From assembly GCA_021825585.1 (NCBI GenBank), contig JAKAGT010000001.1, positions 1 to 64,000 of the forward strand: a DNA stretch of 64,000 nucleotides, given 5' to 3'. Positions 10,114-18,810 of the stretch are shown one piece after another; the first letter of the stretch is position 1, and every line of letters begins with the position of its first letter. The DNA is from Bacteroidota bacterium (lineage in GTDB: Bacteria > Bacteroidota > Ignavibacteria > Kryptoniales > JAKASW01). The notes under the pieces are model-generated. The model was not told the DNA's origin and made no database searches. It saw nothing but the letters and a program-made list of their open reading frames with translations. The position numbers were made by a program, and so were the translations under genes.

Positions 10114-10935
10114 TTACGGATTCTCGAATTGTGCCGGGGCCCGGGAAAACTGCCCCTCAGCGGAAACACTTCCACTCTCGAATGTGAATTCGGCGCCGAG
10201 AACCTCTTCGAATCCCCTGGCAACCGCGTTCCTCACTCTCTCCTCATTCACATCACTTCCAAGAATCTCTCTCAGCGTCACGGTATGTTCGTCAAGGTCC
10301 TTTTTTGTCTTCTCTCTCAGCTCATTGCCGATAAGGAGATACTTCACAATCTCCTTGTGAAACTCCCCGATCAGAATCGAGCCATGCTGAAGGAGGACCT
10401 CGCCGAACCTGTGCTGCGCGCTTCCGACCAGCTTCCTGCCTTTGTATTCCACTTCATAGACCGCCGACGTCGAGAAACATGGAATAGTGGACGGATCACG
10501 AAACAGTTTCCTGAAATCGGCGGAGCTTTGGGACAGCTGCAGGTCGGCACCGAGCAACCGGAGCCCCCGCACAAGGGCATTGCTGATCAGGCTATAACTC
10601 TCGCCGACCGACTGCCCGCCTGTTCCCATCACGACCGAGTACGTCAGCTCTTCGGCATGCAATACAGCTTTGCCCCCGGTAGGCCGCTTCACAACCTCAA
10701 CTCCTTCCCGATCGGCAAGGGCAACGTCTATGTCCGACAATTCCTGGTTTCTCCCGAGAGAAATGCAGTAAGGCTTCCAACCGTAGAATCGGAGAATTGG
10801 CATGCCGGTCCTGCCGAATTGCCCGACCAGCTCCAAATCAAAATCCATGTTGAACCGGCCGTCGTGTTCTCCCGAGTCAATGCGGCTCCAGCCGCGAGGT
10901 GCCACAGTTCTCTCGGATTTCAGACCGGCGCCCAC
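10114..10935 (-). CDS. lipoate-protein ligase A family protein
   Basis: [21 protein letters not shown]…[20 protein letters not shown]…[21 protein letters not shown]; a GTG at 10935 just after the lpxA stop is the likely start (ORF extends to 10974). Confidence 0.85.
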   Translation of the reverse strand: MGAGLKSERTVAPRGWSRIDSGEHDGRFNMDFDLELVGQFGRTGMPILRFYGWKPYCISLGRNQELSDIDVALADREGVEVVKRPTGGKAVLHAEELTYSVVMGTGGQSVGESYSLISNALVRGLRLLGADLQLSQSSADFRKLFRDPSTIPCFSTSAVYEVEYKGRKLVGSAQHRFGEVLLQHGSILIGEFHKEIVKYLLIGNELREKTKKDLDEHTVTLREILGSDVNEERVRNAVARGFEEVLGAEFTFESGSVSAEGQFSRAPAQFENP

Positions 10936-10936
10936 G

Positions 10937-11716
10937 TTAGCCCCTGATGATCCCTCTGGAAGATGCCTTGACAAAATTCAGGACGTTCGAAGCTTCGTCC
11001 GAGCCGCTGAATTCGCTCTCAATTCTCATCACCGCTTCGCTCACCATCATTCCGGATGAATACAGAACCCGGTATATATTCTCAATACTCTCGATCCGTT
11101 CCCGGGTGAAGCCCCTCCTGCGAAGGCCGATGACATTCACGCCGTCGTACCTCAGCGGTTCCCGCCCTGCAAGAACATAGGGAGGAACGTCCTTGGACAC
11201 CCTCAACCCTCCGCCGATCATAGAATGCGACCCGATATTCACGAATTGATGGATCGGCGTCAGGCCGCCGATCGTAACCCATTCGCCGATGTGGACATGC
11301 CCCGCCAGGGTTACTGCGTTTGCGAGGATGCACCGGCTTCCGACTCTGCAATCATGCGCCACGTGCACATATGCCATCAACAGGCAATCGGATCCGATTA
11401 CGGTCTTTCCGGTTTCCACGGTGCCGCGGTGGAGAGTGCAGTACTCCCGGACAACCGTATTATCGCCGAGTTCCAGGATGGTCTTTTCGTCCCTGTACTT
11501 CAGATCCTGAGGAGCATTCGAGACAACTGCTCCGTGGTGGATGGTGCAGCTTTTCCCGATACGCGCGCCGTTCGCGATGTACGCCGAGGAGGCCACTGTG
11601 CTGCCGTCTCCTATAACGACGTCGTCTTCAATGACAGTGAAGGGCCCGACGCTTACCCCATCTCCAAGCTCCGCACGGGGGGAGACTACTGCTCTTGGAT
11701 CAATCGAAGTGGACAT
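10937..11716 (-). CDS. lpxA: acyl-ACP--UDP-N-acetylglucosamine O-acyltransferase
   Basis: left-handed beta-helix hexapeptides; HRGTVETGKTVIGSDCLLMAYVHVAHDCRVG, YDGVNVIGLRRRGFTRE. Confidence 0.96.
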   Translation of the reverse strand: MSTSIDPRAVVSPRAELGDGVSVGPFTVIEDDVVIGDGSTVASSAYIANGARIGKSCTIHHGAVVSNAPQDLKYRDEKTILELGDNTVVREYCTLHRGTVETGKTVIGSDCLLMAYVHVAHDCRVGSRCILANAVTLAGHVHIGEWVTIGGLTPIHQFVNIGSHSMIGGGLRVSKDVPPYVLAGREPLRYDGVNVIGLRRRGFTRERIESIENIYRVLYSSGMMVSEAVMRIESEFSGSDEASNVLNFVKASSRGIIRG

Positions 11717-11724
11717 TCACCTAT

Positions 11725-13143
11725 TCACTTTCCGCCGGATGGTTCGCTGTTTGCGTCGACAATGGCCGCGGTCATTTCAGCTTCGGCAACCAGCGTCCCG
11801 TCAACAAAAGCCTTTCCTGTCATGCTTGCTATCTTGCTCCTTCTGGAGACCATTTCTACCTGCATCACCAGCTGATCTCCCGGAACCACGGTTTTTCTGA
11901 ACTTCACGTTGTTAAGGGACATGAAGTATACCAGCTTCCCGTCGGCGTTTTCCATTCCGTTCAGCAACAGGATCCCGCCGGTCTGCGCCATCGCTTCGAC
12001 TATCAGCACTCCTGGCATCACAGGCTTCGACGGGAAATGCCCCTCGAAGAACGGCTCATTCGAAGAGACGTTTTTTATTCCGACCACCTTCTCATCCAGC
12101 TTGAAGTCGACGATCTTGTCGACAAGCAGGAACGGGTAGCGGTGAGGAAGAATCCTTTTTATGGCATCGATGTCGAAAATCACACCGGCAGTCTTCGTAA
12201 ACTGGTATTTCTTGACGATTTTCTTCTGCTGGTACAGCTTCCGGATCTTCCTCGCAAACTCAACATTATGCGAATGGCCGGGCCTGGCAGCCAAAATCTG
12301 GGCCTTCATGGGTGCACCAACCAACGCCAGATCCCCCAGGAGATCCAGGAGCTTGTGGCGTGCAGGTTCATTCTTGAACCGCAGCATCTTATCGTTCAGG
12401 ATACCGCTTGAACCGAGTATCACCGACCCGTTGATCTTAAGTTTCTGCGCGAGCTTCTTGAGCTCAGCAGGCTCCATCTCATCGTCGACAATGACTATGG
12501 CGTTGTCGAGGTTGCCCCCCTTGATAAGACCGTTTTCCCTCAGCATTTCGACCTCCTTCAGGAAACAGAAAGTCCTGGAAGAAGAAAACTCGCTGACAAA
12601 CTCCTTCTCGAGAGAAAACATGCCGGTGTGCTGGCTACCGAGCGCCGGATTCCTGTAGTCGATCATTATAGTAACTCTGAAGTCATCGAGGGGAAGTGCC
12701 ACCATCTGCACTTCTTTCTTCTCGTCCAGGTACTCCACAGTCTGATCGATTATCAGATAATCTTTTGGAGCTTCCTGCACGGTGAAGCCCGCACTGAGGA
12801 GGGCTTCGACAAAAGGCTGCGCGCTCCCGTCGCCGACAGGCGGTTCCGCGGCGTCAAGCTCTATAGTTATATTGTCAATCTCCAAACCCGCAACCGCGGC
12901 AAGGACGTGTTCCACGGTGTGGACTTTGACATCGCCGATGCCTAGCGTGGTACCGCGCGAAACATCCACAACGAAATCGGCCAATGCCGGAATCTCAGGG
13001 TTCCCACCGACATCCGTGCGCCGGAAGACGATCCCATGATTCTCCGGAGCCGGGAGAAACGTAATTGTCGAATCACATCCGGTGTGCAGTCCGACACCCG
13101 ACAGGGAAACTTTTTTTGTAATGGTACGCTGTTGGACAAGCAT
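11725..13143 (-). CDS. lpxC-fabZ: bifunctional UDP-3-O-acyl-N-acetylglucosamine deacetylase / 3-hydroxyacyl-ACP dehydratase
   Basis: LpxC half (KKVSLSGVGLHTG, TVEHVLAAVAGL, H-K-LLDLLGDL) joined in one ORF to the FabZ half (ILPHRYPFLLVDKI, FEGHFPSKPVMPGVLIVEAMAQTGG). Confidence 0.96.
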   Translation of the reverse strand: MLVQQRTITKKVSLSGVGLHTGCDSTITFLPAPENHGIVFRRTDVGGNPEIPALADFVVDVSRGTTLGIGDVKVHTVEHVLAAVAGLEIDNITIELDAAEPPVGDGSAQPFVEALLSAGFTVQEAPKDYLIIDQTVEYLDEKKEVQMVALPLDDFRVTIMIDYRNPALGSQHTGMFSLEKEFVSEFSSSRTFCFLKEVEMLRENGLIKGGNLDNAIVIVDDEMEPAELKKLAQKLKINGSVILGSSGILNDKMLRFKNEPARHKLLDLLGDLALVGAPMKAQILAARPGHSHNVEFARKIRKLYQQKKIVKKYQFTKTAGVIFDIDAIKRILPHRYPFLLVDKIVDFKLDEKVVGIKNVSSNEPFFEGHFPSKPVMPGVLIVEAMAQTGGILLLNGMENADGKLVYFMSLNNVKFRKTVVPGDQLVMQVEMVSRRSKIASMTGKAFVDGTLVAEAEMTAAIVDANSEPSGGK

Positions 13144-13151
13144 CTATATGG

Positions 13152-14189
13152 TTACTCCTTATCTGTCAGTTTCTCAACCTTGTGCTGCAAAACAGTAAAT
13201 TCTTCGATGATTTTGGGGAGCATTCTCAAAGCTCCTTCGATCCGCTTTGACTCGCGAAGCTCTTTCGCCGGAGAACCGAAATATGATTTCCCCGGTTCCC
13301 TTATGGATTTGGAAATACCCGACTGCGCACCGATGGATGTGTGGTCTGCTATCTCAATGTGACCGGCAAATCCTACCTGACCGCCTATCATGCAGTTCTT
13401 CCCTATCTTCGTGCTCCCCGAAATCCCCGTCTGGGCCGCAATCACGGTGTTCTCTCCGACGACGACATTATGTGCAATCTGGATCAGGTTGTCCAGCTTC
13501 GCTCCCTTACAAATCCTTGTTTCTCCGATGGTTGCGCGGTCTATCGAACAATTCGAGCCGACCTCAACATCGTCCTCGATGACGACTATTCCCATCTGAG
13601 GAATCTTCTCGTATGTCCCATCCTCCTTCGGGGCAAATCCGAATCCGTCGCTCCCGATGACCGTGCCGCTATGAACGATAACCCTTTTCCCGATGCGACA
13701 ACCCTGATAGACTGTCACATTCGGATAGATCAAAGAATCTTCTCCCACTTCCGATTTTTCGCCAAGCACTACGCCGTGCGAAATCCTCGCTCTGTCGCCT
13801 ACCGTCGCACCGTCAAGCACGCTGGCAAATGCGCCGATCCTCACATCCTTGCCGAGCGCCGCACCCGGTGAGACAAAAGCGAGAGGATGTATGCCTGGCG
13901 GAAGAGGCTCGCGCGGCGGGAGGATACTCTTCAACGCCAAAACGAAAGCCACGTACGGGTCTTTTGCCCGCAACAGAACGACGTCTGACCGATCCGTCCT
14001 GAATGTCTCCGAGACGAGAACGGCAGACGCTCGTGTGGTCGAAACATACTTCTCATATTTGGGATTCGCCAGAAAAGTAAGTTCCCCGGATTTAGCCTCT
14101 TCGATTTTTCCGACCCCGGTTATCTCGGCATCGCCGTTCCCGTCGACAGTTGCTCCGATAATCCGGGCGATATCGGACACCTTCATCAA
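13152..14189 (-). CDS. lpxD: UDP-3-O-(3-hydroxyacyl)glucosamine N-acyltransferase
   Basis: hexapeptide repeats, SDGFGFAPKEDGTYEKIPQMG, NCSIDRATIGET, NLIQIAHNVVVGENTVIAAQTGISGST. Confidence 0.96.
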   Translation of the reverse strand: MMKVSDIARIIGATVDGNGDAEITGVGKIEEAKSGELTFLANPKYEKYVSTTRASAVLVSETFRTDRSDVVLLRAKDPYVAFVLALKSILPPREPLPPGIHPLAFVSPGAALGKDVRIGAFASVLDGATVGDRARISHGVVLGEKSEVGEDSLIYPNVTVYQGCRIGKRVIVHSGTVIGSDGFGFAPKEDGTYEKIPQMGIVVIEDDVEVGSNCSIDRATIGETRICKGAKLDNLIQIAHNVVVGENTVIAAQTGISGSTKIGKNCMIGGQVGFAGHIEIADHTSIGAQSGISKSIREPGKSYFGSPAKELRESKRIEGALRMLPKIIEEFTVLQHKVEKLTDKE

Positions 14190-14797
14190 TTACCGCCCGG
14201 CGGGGCAGGAGCAGGCTGTGTTGCCCCGGGCATCGCAGTCCCGGGCTGAGTAGCACCGGGGACTTTCAGCTTGTCCAGGACCAGCTGGGTCACATCGTAC
14301 TTGTCGTTGGCGTACATCATAAGGATCTGCCCGCTCTTGTCGAAAATATAATCGTAGTTACCTTCCTTCGCGACATCCTGGATTGCCTGCATGACTTTTG
14401 CCTGAACGGGCTGCATGATGGCCTTCTGCTGCTGGTAAAGATCGCCGTTCTGACCGAACCTCTGGTTCCTCAGGTCGATGATCTTCTTCTGCATGTCGCT
14501 CAACTTCTGTTCCTCCTGAACACGGGCCTGTTCCGGAAGTATGAGCCGCCTCTTCTGGTAATCGTTGGATTCCTGCTGCAACTGATTCTGCATCTTGTTT
14601 ATCTCAGCTTCCCACTGCGAAACGAGTGCATCCAGTTTACCCTGGGCCTCGACAGCTGCAGGGAGTTCTTTCATTATTTGCTGAGTGTCGACCCAGCCTA
14701 TTTTCTGCTGGGCGAATCCGGCTGCGCTCGTTGTCAGCAGCCAACCGCCGACGAGCAGCCACATTTTCCAAGCGCCTGCTTTCATATTAAGCCTCAA
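14186..14797 (-). CDS. OmpH/Skp family periplasmic chaperone
   Basis: signal peptide, KIGWVDTQQIMKELPAAVEAQGKLD…coiled coil…YDYIFDKSGQILMMYANDKYDVTQLVLDKL. Confidence 0.85.
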   Translation of the reverse strand: MRLNMKAGAWKMWLLVGGWLLTTSAAGFAQQKIGWVDTQQIMKELPAAVEAQGKLDALVSQWEAEINKMQNQLQQESNDYQKRRLILPEQARVQEEQKLSDMQKKIIDLRNQRFGQNGDLYQQQKAIMQPVQAKVMQAIQDVAKEGNYDYIFDKSGQILMMYANDKYDVTQLVLDKLKVPGATQPGTAMPGATQPAPAPPGGN

Positions 14798-14802
14798 ATA
14801 TT

Positions 14803-15354
14803 TTAGTTAGTCGAACGCCTCAGGATATCCAGTACTTTGTAGGTCAAGTCGTAGGAAGGATCGGCGTACAAGACCACCGCGAGGTCTTCACGTTTGTCAA
14901 GGACGTACTGCATCTTCTGGTCTTTAGCGACCTGGGCGATAACCTTATAAACCTTGTCGCGAATAGGCTTCAGCAATTTCTCTCTCATCTGATCGAGTTC
15001 TCCACCCTGACCGACTTTCTCCTGACGGTAAGCGAGAATCTGCTGCTGGAGACCGTTGATTTCCTGCTGCGCCTGCTGCTTCGCCTGGTCAGTCATCATT
15101 CCCTGCTGCTTCGTATACGCATCGACCTTGTTCTGGTATTCCGTAGACATCTGGTTGACGGTATCGCTCCAAGCCTTCATCAGTCCATCGAGCTTCCGCT
15201 GCGCCGCCTGGGCCTCCGGCAGTTGATCCAGGATCGTGGCTGAATTCACATAACCTATCTTCATTGGAGCATCCTTCGGAGACACCGCGAACATAAATCC
15301 GAGAGCGGACAGAATAACCGCGGACGAGAGCAAAACGATGAATTTTTCTTTCAC
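14803..15354 (-). CDS. OmpH/Skp family periplasmic chaperone (second copy)
   Basis: KIGYVNSATILDQLPEAQAAQRKLD…QYVLDKREDLAVVLYADPSYDLTYKVLDIL. Confidence 0.87.
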   Translation of the reverse strand: MKEKFIVLLSSAVILSALGFMFAVSPKDAPMKIGYVNSATILDQLPEAQAAQRKLDGLMKAWSDTVNQMSTEYQNKVDAYTKQQGMMTDQAKQQAQQEINGLQQQILAYRQEKVGQGGELDQMREKLLKPIRDKVYKVIAQVAKDQKMQYVLDKREDLAVVLYADPSYDLTYKVLDILRRSTN

Positions 15355-15400
15355 TTCTAACCTCTTTTTTTGTTTAGAATAAAATTAACTAACGTTGAAC

Positions 15401-17770
15401 TCAAAAACTCTTGCCGAACTGAAATTCAAAGTGCCAGCCCGACGGCGGCCCACCGGGAGCTACAGGGTCAAAACCGTAGCCGTAGTCAAATCCGATTAGT
15501 CCTATCGGGTTGATCATGACACGTGCTCCGAATCCGGCGGCACGGTCAAGCTGGAAAATGTTCGTATGGTTCAGGTCCGTGTACACATTGCCTCCCTCCG
15601 CAAACAGCAGAGTATACAGCGGAATGGGATCCTGAAGCAGCGAGAATCGCAGCTCCAGGGTCTGTTTGAACATTACCTTGCCCCCGATAGGCGTACCGCT
15701 GGCCGTATTGGGAGATTTGGGACCCACCATCTGATCGGGATAACCTCGCAGCGGCGTGGTCGAAATATATCCGAGTCCGGTGCCGCCCATGAAGAAAAGG
15801 TCTATGGGATTGACATTTCCGTGATTCGTCATCGAGCCTATGACGCCGAAAAGAGTCCCGCTGTAAAGGACGATCCGGTCACTGCCGAGGATAGGCGTGT
15901 AAAAATCCGCGGAAAATACGTGCTTGTGGAAGTTTATCGTACCCGGCAGAATCGGACCGCCGGCTATCTCATCTGTCAGCGAAACGCTCGAGCCGACGGA
16001 AGGAAATATCGGACTGTCCGTGCTGTTCCTTGAGATTACCTGTGTGAGGCTTATCTCGTCGTACGATCCCACTTTGTACACTCCGCCGCCGTTGGCGATG
16101 TTGTTGTTCTGTACCGTGAATATCCAGTCCGCTCTGAACCAGTTGTCCGGCCACCTCAACCTGCGTCCAACGCTCACAGAGCCTCCGGTCATTCGCAGAT
16201 CGTAGTAATAGGTCTGGCGTGTATCGAATACGTTCACTCCCAGAGAAGTCGGAGTGTTCATGAACCACGGTTCGGTAAATCCGAGCTGGAAGGTCCTGTA
16301 GTACGTGCTCACACCGAACTGCCAGTTGAAGTTGAGGCTTTCACCGGCGCCGCCCTGAAGCGGATGCCTTATGTCGAAATTATTGAAGCTTACCCCGATC
16401 GCGCCTGTGAAGCCGTACGCCTGGCTGTATCCGACGGACATGTTAAATGTATCGCTCGATTTCTCTTTGACCGCGTATGTCACGTCTACGGTAGAGTCGT
16501 TGACAATGTAGTAATCAGGCTTGATCTTCTCGGGATCGAAGTAGTTCATCTGCGAAAGCTGCCTGACGCTTCTGATTATCATCGCACGCGAGAAATAATC
16601 GCCGGGTACGGTGAAGAGCTCCCGCCGGATAACCCTGTCCTCAGTTTTGGAATTCCCGCTGATAAGTACCTCTCCGATGCGAAATTGATTCCGTTCATAC
16701 ACTCTTATCTTCAAGTCGATGGAGTCGGGTGGGACGCGGATCTCTTCCGGCTCGACGTTGAAAGTCAGATAGCCGCTGTCGAGATACAGAGAAGCGACGT
16801 CCGTTTGTGCCTTGTTGCCGCGAAGGTTCTCATCGAACATGACCTTGTCATAAACATCGCCCGACTTCAGTCCAAGCCGCTCGTTCAGGACACTCGACGG
16901 AAATTTCGTGTTTCCCTCCCAGACTATGCGCCTTATGTAATATTTCTTTCCCTCATACAGATTGATATGAATGTACATCCACTTTTTGTTCGGACCGTAC
17001 CATATCGAATCCGAGAGAATGGATGCATCGATATACCCATTCTTCCGGTAAAGGTCCAGAAGGTTCTGTTTGTCGTCCTGAAATTTCTTCGCGTCGAACT
17101 TCGAACTCTGCCAGAACATCCACCATACGTCCTGGTGCGTATCCTTCATAGCCCCGCGCAGCTGGCCGGCCGAGAAGTTTTTGTTTCCGCTGAACGTTAT
17201 GGACTTAATTCTTACCTCTTTGCCCTCATCGATATTTATCTCGAGATTGACCCGCGCGCCTGCCGTATCGGCAACAGGCACAAGCTTCGGCTCGATCTTC
17301 GCAAGGAGATAACCTTTGTCCTCATATTTCTTCTTGAGGTTATACACGAAAGTGCTCAGGTCCTGCGGATTGACTATTTGCCCTCTTACGAGATTTATCT
17401 CGTCTTTGATGTCCTTCTCACTGAGCTCGTGATTTCCCTTTATAATGATGTCGGCCAGCCTGGGATATTCTTCGACCTTAATCAGCAGGAAGACCCCTTC
17501 TCCGATCCTCTTGTCGATGAGAATTTCGATATCCGAGAAAATCCCCAGCGACCAGAGTTGTTTTATCGCCTGGCGGATCTTGTCTCCGCCCGGCGTAATA
17601 TCGCCGCCAACCTGCAGACCCGAATATCTAATGATTGCCGATGCATCGGTGAGCTTGTTGCCCTCGACAGATATCCCGAGAATCTTCAGCGGCTGAGGCT
17701 TTTCCGGCGTTTGAGCATAAACGGCACCTGTCAGCGAGGCCATGGCCAGGAACAAAAAAAGATACTTCAT
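15401..17770 (-). CDS. bamA: outer membrane protein assembly factor BamA
   Basis: signal peptide, POTRA repeats (GIFSDIEILI…EKDIKDEI), C-terminal barrel GFDYGYGFD…GWHFEFQFGKSF. Confidence 0.94.
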   Translation of the reverse strand: MKYLFLFLAMASLTGAVYAQTPEKPQPLKILGISVEGNKLTDASAIIRYSGLQVGGDITPGGDKIRQAIKQLWSLGIFSDIEILIDKRIGEGVFLLIKVEEYPRLADIIIKGNHELSEKDIKDEINLVRGQIVNPQDLSTFVYNLKKKYEDKGYLLAKIEPKLVPVADTAGARVNLEINIDEGKEVRIKSITFSGNKNFSAGQLRGAMKDTHQDVWWMFWQSSKFDAKKFQDDKQNLLDLYRKNGYIDASILSDSIWYGPNKKWMYIHINLYEGKKYYIRRIVWEGNTKFPSSVLNERLGLKSGDVYDKVMFDENLRGNKAQTDVASLYLDSGYLTFNVEPEEIRVPPDSIDLKIRVYERNQFRIGEVLISGNSKTEDRVIRRELFTVPGDYFSRAMIIRSVRQLSQMNYFDPEKIKPDYYIVNDSTVDVTYAVKEKSSDTFNMSVGYSQAYGFTGAIGVSFNNFDIRHPLQGGAGESLNFNWQFGVSTYYRTFQLGFTEPWFMNTPTSLGVNVFDTRQTYYYDLRMTGGSVSVGRRLRWPDNWFRADWIFTVQNNNIANGGGVYKVGSYDEISLTQVISRNSTDSPIFPSVGSSVSLTDEIAGGPILPGTINFHKHVFSADFYTPILGSDRIVLYSGTLFGVIGSMTNHGNVNPIDLFFMGGTGLGYISTTPLRGYPDQMVGPKSPNTASGTPIGGKVMFKQTLELRFSLLQDPIPLYTLLFAEGGNVYTDLNHTNIFQLDRAAGFGARVMINPIGLIGFDYGYGFDPVAPGGPPSGWHFEFQFGKSF

Positions 17771-17901
17771 CCTACTCCGATACTTTCCATAAATTTTGTA
17801 TTATACGCGAACAATGCGCCTCTCAGGAACCGCGCGACATTAACTCGTTAGACGCACGAAATATGCAGCGGTTACTATCACAGTGCGAGGTGATTGAATC
17901 A

Positions 17902-18684
17902 CTAAAGTGTTTGGAGGTGCTTAACCTGTTCACTTACAAGCCCGAATCTGCGCTCTCGTTTCTGGAAATCGCTTATCGCTTCGTACAAGTGCCTCCTGCG
18001 AAAATCAGGCCAATAGACTTTCGAAATAAAAATCTCTGTGTATGCAATCTGAAACAACAGGAAATTGCTGATACGAAACTCGCCGCCGGTCCTTATGAGC
18101 AGATCGGGATCTGGAAGCGAGGCAGTCACCAGGTAACTTGAAAAGAGACTCTCGTTAATATCCTCGGCCGACATCTTGCCGCCTGCAGAATCTGCAACTA
18201 TTTTCTTAACGGCCTCAGTAATTTCCCACCTTCCCGAGTAGCTCAATGCGAGATTCAAGTTTAATCCGCTGTTGCCCTTTGTTCGTTCGAAAGCTTCGTT
18301 GAGCTCACGCTGTACCCCCGCCGGAAGCGAATCGAGGTCACCGATCGCCGTCAGACGGACGTTGTTCTTGTGGAGTTTATCCGTCTCGTCTCGCAGCGCC
18401 TTGACAAGGAGCCTCATTAAAGTCGAGACTTCCTGCTGGGGGCGCTTCCAGTTTTCGGTCGAGAAGGCATACAGCGTGAGGCACTTTACGCCGAGTTGTC
18501 CGGAAGCTTCGACGATGTCGCGAACCGAGCTGACACCCTCGCGGTGTCCTGCAACACGTGGGAGGGCGCGCTGTTTGGCCCATCGTCCATTGCCATCCAT
18601 GATAATAGCAATGTGTTTAGGGATGCTCCCTCCAGCCTTCAATTCGTCCTGCAGAGTCTTATCATCAGATCTTAGCGCGATCAA
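17902..18684 (-). CDS. uppS: isoprenyl transferase (undecaprenyl diphosphate synthase)
   Basis: HIAIIMDGNGRWAKQRALPRVAGHREGV; DLLIRTGGEFRISNFLLFQIAYTEIF. Confidence 0.96.
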   Translation of the reverse strand: MIALRSDDKTLQDELKAGGSIPKHIAIIMDGNGRWAKQRALPRVAGHREGVSSVRDIVEASGQLGVKCLTLYAFSTENWKRPQQEVSTLMRLLVKALRDETDKLHKNNVRLTAIGDLDSLPAGVQRELNEAFERTKGNSGLNLNLALSYSGRWEITEAVKKIVADSAGGKMSAEDINESLFSSYLVTASLPDPDLLIRTGGEFRISNFLLFQIAYTEIFISKVYWPDFRRRHLYEAISDFQKRERRFGLVSEQVKHLQTL

Positions 18685-18810
18685 ACTTTCCGCCTCGTTT
18701 TTTGCTGTGCAATTTAAACCCGCATGTAGTAAAAATCAAGGATTCCAAAGCCTTCCGGTGGGCTTAACACACAATCTTGCAGTAAGTTACAAGCATGACG
18801 TGCTCTATTT

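Noticed and set aside
16364-17851. 495-aa + strand ORF
   Set aside because: Antisense shadow of bamA; no recognisable domains and bamA is secure.
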